Source of the DNA: JAJDTR01 sp965232535
GTDB taxonomy: Bacteria > Poribacteria > WGA-4E > JAJDTR01
Length of the DNA: 64,000 bases
Direction: 5' to 3'
NCBI GenBank assembly: GCA_965232535.1
Contig: CBDDPW010000018.1
Span: forward strand, 62,001 to 126,000
Position numbers and translations under genes: made by a program. This document shows, in pieces, positions 61,043 through 64,000 of this stretch (the stretch's first letter is position 1; every line of letters starts with the position of its first letter). Under the pieces are notes generated by a model that worked only from the letters and a program-made list of their open reading frames with translations, was not told the origin of the DNA and searched no databases.

Positions 61043-61260
61043 TGTAGGGTTCGATAAAAGGAGCGAAAAGCGACTGCGATAGAGATCCCTTGTGGCGCAG
61101 AAGAATGTCATTACCTACAAACATGTGTAATTGTCAATCGCAATGTCTATACCAGCCACCGTAGGAGCGATCTCCGAATCGCGACCAATCAAGCGAAATC
61201 AAATGAGATCAAGCGAGTGGATAGCGAGTGCGATAGTAGATCCCGTGCAATGTCTGTAGA
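61043..61260 (+). repeat. Mixed AAGCGA-type and GTAGG repeats
   Basis: 61043-61100: GTAGGGTTCGATAAAAGGAG, CGAAAAGCGACTGCGATAGA, GATCC. 61161-61186: GTAGGAGCGATCTCCGAATC, GCGACC. 61188-61255: AATCAAGCGAAATCAAATGA, GATCAAGCGAGTGGATAGCG, AGTGCGATAGTAGATCCC, GTGCAATGTC. Confidence 0.75.
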
Positions 61261-61269
61261 TGGCGACGA

Positions 61270-61560
61270 ACTTAATTCCTGCACTACAGAGTAGTGCAAT
61301 GTCAATAGAATCGTGATGCGTCCAATCTCCGCACTCCAGAGGAGTGCAATGTGTATAGCGCACCATCAAATGATACTCATTTTGCTCTATGGCTAACTTT
61401 GAGAAAGCGTCCCTTGATAGCACCTCATTATCCCTGTCGGTACAATTCATTCAGCAAGTAACTGCCCCAAATTTCTATGTAGGAGGGAATCAAGCGAACG
61501 GATAGTGAGTGCGATAGAGATCTTCTTGCCCCGACGGTTTGTCTATAGCGCACATTATCC
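61270..61560 (+). repeat. Hairpins and a long dispersed repeat before the lipoprotein gene
   Basis: 61283 and 61330: GCACTACAGAGTAGTGCAAT and GCACTCCAGAGGAGTGCAAT hairpins with GTCAATAGAA / GTGTATAG tails. 61376-61500 (GCTCTATGGC, GAAAGCGTCCCTTGATAG, ATTATCCCTGTCGGTAC, AATTCATTCAGCAAGTAACT) matches pieces of 40012-40275. 61480-61540: GTAGGAGGGAATC, AAGCGAACGGATAGTGAGTG, CGATAGAGATC, TTCTTGCCCC. No gene. Confidence 0.75.
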
Positions 61561-61765
61561 TTGGCGGAATAATTTCCTCATCAAATGATTCTTAACTCCC
61601 GCTCTATGATTGGTTCTGAAAAAGTGTTATTTGAAACAATTCACATTACTAATTCTGTTAAAAATCCTATGACATGTGAGATCGTTATTCTATATGTGCC
61701 TACTCGCATAACCGTAGGGTTGAAAAATTCCGGTGGATCTCCTTCCTTCTAGGCTTCTTCACAAT

Positions 61766-62668
61766 ATGAGGAATCGGGGACTGACGCTGCCAAATCGCTG
61801 TGCACTGCTATTCATCGCGATTTGCCTTCTCGCAGCCTGTACGGGACGGGACGACGACGCCATTCCCGAAACTGATGCCCTAACAGACCTGGGCACACGC
61901 ACAATCCGTTTGGCGGCGTGGAATATTCGCATCTTCAGCAATAACAGTCGAGACGACCACGAATTGCGACGCATCGCCAACGTGTTGATCGACTACGACT
62001 TTATCGCTATCGTTGAACTGAGAGACGAAGAGGTATTGAAACGTACAGAAGATATGCTAAAGCTGATGGGCAGGGATTACGACTACCTCGTGAGCCGTCC
62101 GGTCGGCGCGAAAGTCAAGGAACGCTACGCCTTTCTGTTCGATCAAAAGCTGGTGGATGTCTTGGACGACGGGATGGTGTTTCCCGACCCAAACGACACC
62201 TTCCTGCGTGAACCGTATTCCGCATCGTTCAGGGCGGGGCAATTCGACTTCACCGCAATCACGGCGCATGTAATCTGGGGCGATTCGGTCCCGCCGCGTC
62301 AGCGTGAGGTACGGGAACTAGCCAACGTGTATCAGACGCTGCAGGCGATGAACGGAGCGGAACAGGACGTGATACTACTTGGAGACTTCAATTGCAATCC
62401 CGACGACCTATTTGCATATCACCCGCTGATGTCAATCCCGCGGATGGCGCACCTGTTCGACGTACCGCAGAAATCACACATCAGAGATACGAGCCTGTAC
62501 GATAACATCTTCTTTCAAACCTCTTATGTAACCGAATACACCGGGAAAAGCGGCATCGACAGATTCGACGAGACGGATTTCGGAAACGACGATATGACCG
62601 CTTCGCTCGCCGTGAGCGATCACCGCCCCGTATGGGGCGAGTTTCGAATTGACAGCGATGACGATTAG
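61766..62668 (+). CDS. Lipoprotein with endonuclease/exonuclease/phosphatase fold
   Basis: 300 residues from ATG 61766; an in-frame GTG at 61733 is possible. Lipobox LLAAC after a hydrophobic segment (ALLFIAICLLAAC) predicts a membrane-anchored lipoprotein. The EEP fold is clear: TIRLAAWNIRIFS, DFIAIVELRDEEVLKR (metal Glu), HVIWGDSVP, DVILLGDFNCNPDD (metal Asp and Asn), and LAVSDHRPVWGEF (Asp-His pair). Members cut DNA, RNA or phosphoesters; outside the cytoplasm a nutrient or DNA-degrading role is likely. Confidence 0.9.
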   Translation: MRNRGLTLPNRCALLFIAICLLAACTGRDDDAIPETDALTDLGTRTIRLAAWNIRIFSNNSRDDHELRRIANVLIDYDFIAIVELRDEEVLKRTEDMLKLMGRDYDYLVSRPVGAKVKERYAFLFDQKLVDVLDDGMVFPDPNDTFLREPYSASFRAGQFDFTAITAHVIWGDSVPPRQREVRELANVYQTLQAMNGAEQDVILLGDFNCNPDDLFAYHPLMSIPRMAHLFDVPQKSHIRDTSLYDNIFFQTSYVTEYTGKSGIDRFDETDFGNDDMTASLAVSDHRPVWGEFRIDSDDD

Positions 62669-62716
62669 CAGGGATGTTCTCCTCTCTGAGCCGAACTTAA
62701 GACGTAATCAAATGAA

Positions 62717-62740
62717 GTAGGGAACGCAGATCTGCGTTCC
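62717..62740 (+). repeat. GTAGG palindrome, GAACGCAGATCTGCGTTC type
   Basis: GTAGGGAACGCAGATCTGCG then TTCC: a perfect stem centred on AGATCT, in the spacer before the last gene. Its centre holds an unfilled GATC. Confidence 0.8.
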
Positions 62741-62808
62741 TCGAAGTCCCCAAGTACGTGAGTCCTAAGCGTACAACCCACGTGCCCCCGACGACTCCGG
62801 AGCCCCAA

Positions 62809-64000
62809 ATGACCGTGAAAGAGCGGCGCATACTTTCCGACATGAAACAACGCACACTTTTCGACCTGACACAAGACGGTTTGGTCATCGGAGATAAACT
62901 ACAGCGCATCTATCCCGACTTCGACACGCACACCTTCATCAAGGATGTTCGAGCGGAGATGGAGGGACAAACGATTTATAATGTTACACATGGCATCGGG
63001 CGGGTATTGCGCAATCACCTACCCCAAAATTATTCCGATGCATTGGCGATTTTAATGGAGCATGTCGACGCGGAACTTCCCTCCGAACCGAGCCCGTCGC
63101 CCAGCGAAGAACTCCAGGCCAGCCTGAGACCGGTCTCCCACTTCGTCAGCCTCTACGGATTGGCGGATTTCGACGCCTCTATGGATGCCTTCTGCAAACT
63201 CGCGAAATACCGGTGTACCCGCGGCGGCGAGATGCGCGAGTTTCTCATCAACCATCCCGAGCGGTGCTTTGAGCGTTTTCGCGAGTGGGTGGACGACGAA
63301 AACGCAAATCTCCGTCTTTTTGTGTGCGCGTCAATCTGCACCCGCGGGATATGGCAGAAATGGATTGGACGTTTTATCCCCAATCCGCAGCCGATGCTGT
63401 CGCTGCTGGAGGCGCTCAAAGATGACAGCGATCCGCGCGTGCGCGAACAGGTCGCCGCGGATATGCGTGACATCGTCAAGGACTATCCGGACGAAGGCTA
63501 CGCCGCCCTGGAGCGGTGGAGTCGGGACGGGGGGTCACAGACTAAGAAAATCCTTCGGGGCGCGTTAAAATATCAGTTGAAAATCGGGGATAAACGCGCC
63601 CTGAAACTGCTCGGTTTGGGGACACCCGGGGAGCTGGGAAAAGCGCAAATCAAGCTCATTGAACTGAAGCCTGAAAGCAAGATTGTGCCAATCAACGACG
63701 AATTCCGTTTTTCGTTTAACCTGCAGAACGAATCCGACGAGCCGCAGACGATTCTCACGCACTACATAGTATCCTATAAACGCCCCACGGGTCACGTCAC
63801 GCGTAAACGCTACCGCGTCAGCCAACGAAAACTGAAGCCGAAACAGAAGGTCAGTTACGAGAAATCTCTTTTCCCGTTGCCTTCGCTCAAGCAGTACCAC
63901 GACGGAAAGGCGCGTCTAGGCTGGCACCGTTTCGAACTCGAGGTGAACGGCGACGTGCTCGGAAGTTTCGATTTTGCAACAACCGCGGAAACAATCAGGG
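62809..64000 (+). CDS. AlkC-like DNA alkylation repair protein (3' partial)
   Basis: The frame from ATG 62809 (GGAG six bases before it) stays open to the window end, 397 codons. N-terminal part VIGDKLQRIYPDFDTHTFIKD, then YSDALAILMEHV and RGGEMREFLINHPERCFERF, is the HEAT-like fold of AlkC/AlkD DNA glycosylases; VRLFVCASICTRGIWQKWIG-like helices follow, then a linker and a beta-sandwich (DEFRFSFNLQNESDEPQTIL, THYIVSYKRPTGHVTRKRY) like the Ig-like domain added in the AlkC branch. Such enzymes remove alkylated bases from DNA. The end of the gene is not in the window. Confidence 0.8.
   Translation, partial: MTVKERRILSDMKQRTLFDLTQDGLVIGDKLQRIYPDFDTHTFIKDVRAEMEGQTIYNVTHGIGRVLRNHLPQNYSDALAILMEHVDAELPSEPSPSPSEELQASLRPVSHFVSLYGLADFDASMDAFCKLAKYRCTRGGEMREFLINHPERCFERFREWVDDENANLRLFVCASICTRGIWQKWIGRFIPNPQPMLSLLEALKDDSDPRVREQVAADMRDIVKDYPDEGYAALERWSRDGGSQTKKILRGALKYQLKIGDKRALKLLGLGTPGELGKAQIKLIELKPESKIVPINDEFRFSFNLQNESDEPQTILTHYIVSYKRPTGHVTRKRYRVSQRKLKPKQKVSYEKSLFPLPSLKQYHDGKARLGWHRFELEVNGDVLGSFDFATTAETIR

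Noticed and set aside
14548..61500. Small minus-strand frames sharing SIALVIHSLD-like peptides
   Set aside because: These are translations of the AAGCGA repeat, not a protein family: the same DNA is read in many spacers with no start signal.

Overview
ORGANISM. The window looks like a chromosomal piece of an uncultured bacterium of the Poribacteria / planctomycete-like kind. This is inferred from content only: secreted leucine-rich-repeat proteins with dockerin ends, phytanoyl-CoA dioxygenase, LmbE deacetylase, mandelate-racemase-type dehydratases, Gfo/Idh and SMP-30 sugar-acid enzymes, DUF5916 barrel proteins and VIT/VWA proteins. Genes are mostly monocistronic with long spacers. I found no rRNA, no convincing tRNA and no CRISPR array.

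LAYOUT. 1-2.1 kb: end of an ECF sigma factor, a stand-alone DNA polymerase sliding clamp and a small overlapping gene, closed by a strong terminator. 2.2-6.3 kb: a VIT/VWA secreted protein gene broken by one frameshift and by a 176-bp MITE. 6.8-10.8 kb: a membrane protein, a secreted protein and a frameshifted LamG gene. 11.07-15.65 kb: two nearly identical IS5-type insertion sequences in inverted orientation around a secreted LRR/glycosidase-like/dockerin gene, which looks like a composite transposon. 15.7-26 kb and 31.9-42 kb: scattered genes for breaking down or sensing sugars and sugar acids, each with its own ribosome binding site. 27-31.6 kb: three secreted HEAT-repeat-like proteins in a row. 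43.8-46.5 kb: an RsbW / STAS / RsbU partner-switching operon. 47.2-56.2 kb: a defence and addiction zone (DUF4007 protein, HigB/HigA-like pair, nuclease-like toxin with DUF2283 partner, PP-loop PAPS-reductase-like protein, and a phosphorothioate-DNA-dependent HNH endonuclease), interrupted by two metabolic genes and an LRR gene. 56.4-64 kb: signal peptidase I, a sugar aminotransferase overlapping a GlpD-like dehydrogenase, a lipoprotein with an exonuclease/endonuclease/phosphatase fold, and an AlkC-like DNA glycosylase running off the end.

REPEATS. The most striking thing is the intergenic DNA. Nearly every spacer from about 14 kb onward holds short palindromes that begin with GTAGG and then carry a perfect or near-perfect stem whose sequence differs from family to family. 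Into the apex of these stems, usually at an (G)ATC trinucleotide or tetranucleotide, is set a second element of about 30 bp built from two 11-12 bp direct repeats (consensus halves CGAGTGGATAA and CGAGTGCGATAG). This second element occurs at about two dozen loci and is often nested in itself. Matched empty and filled sites occur in this window, so the element seems to have been mobile or spread by copying. At least three other dispersed repeat families (a 102-103 bp element ending in GTAGGTTGGG and CCCAAC, a short hairpin with a CAATGTCAATAGA-like tail, and a 148-bp element with inverted termini) share the same spacers. No gene that could mobilise them was recognised in the window.
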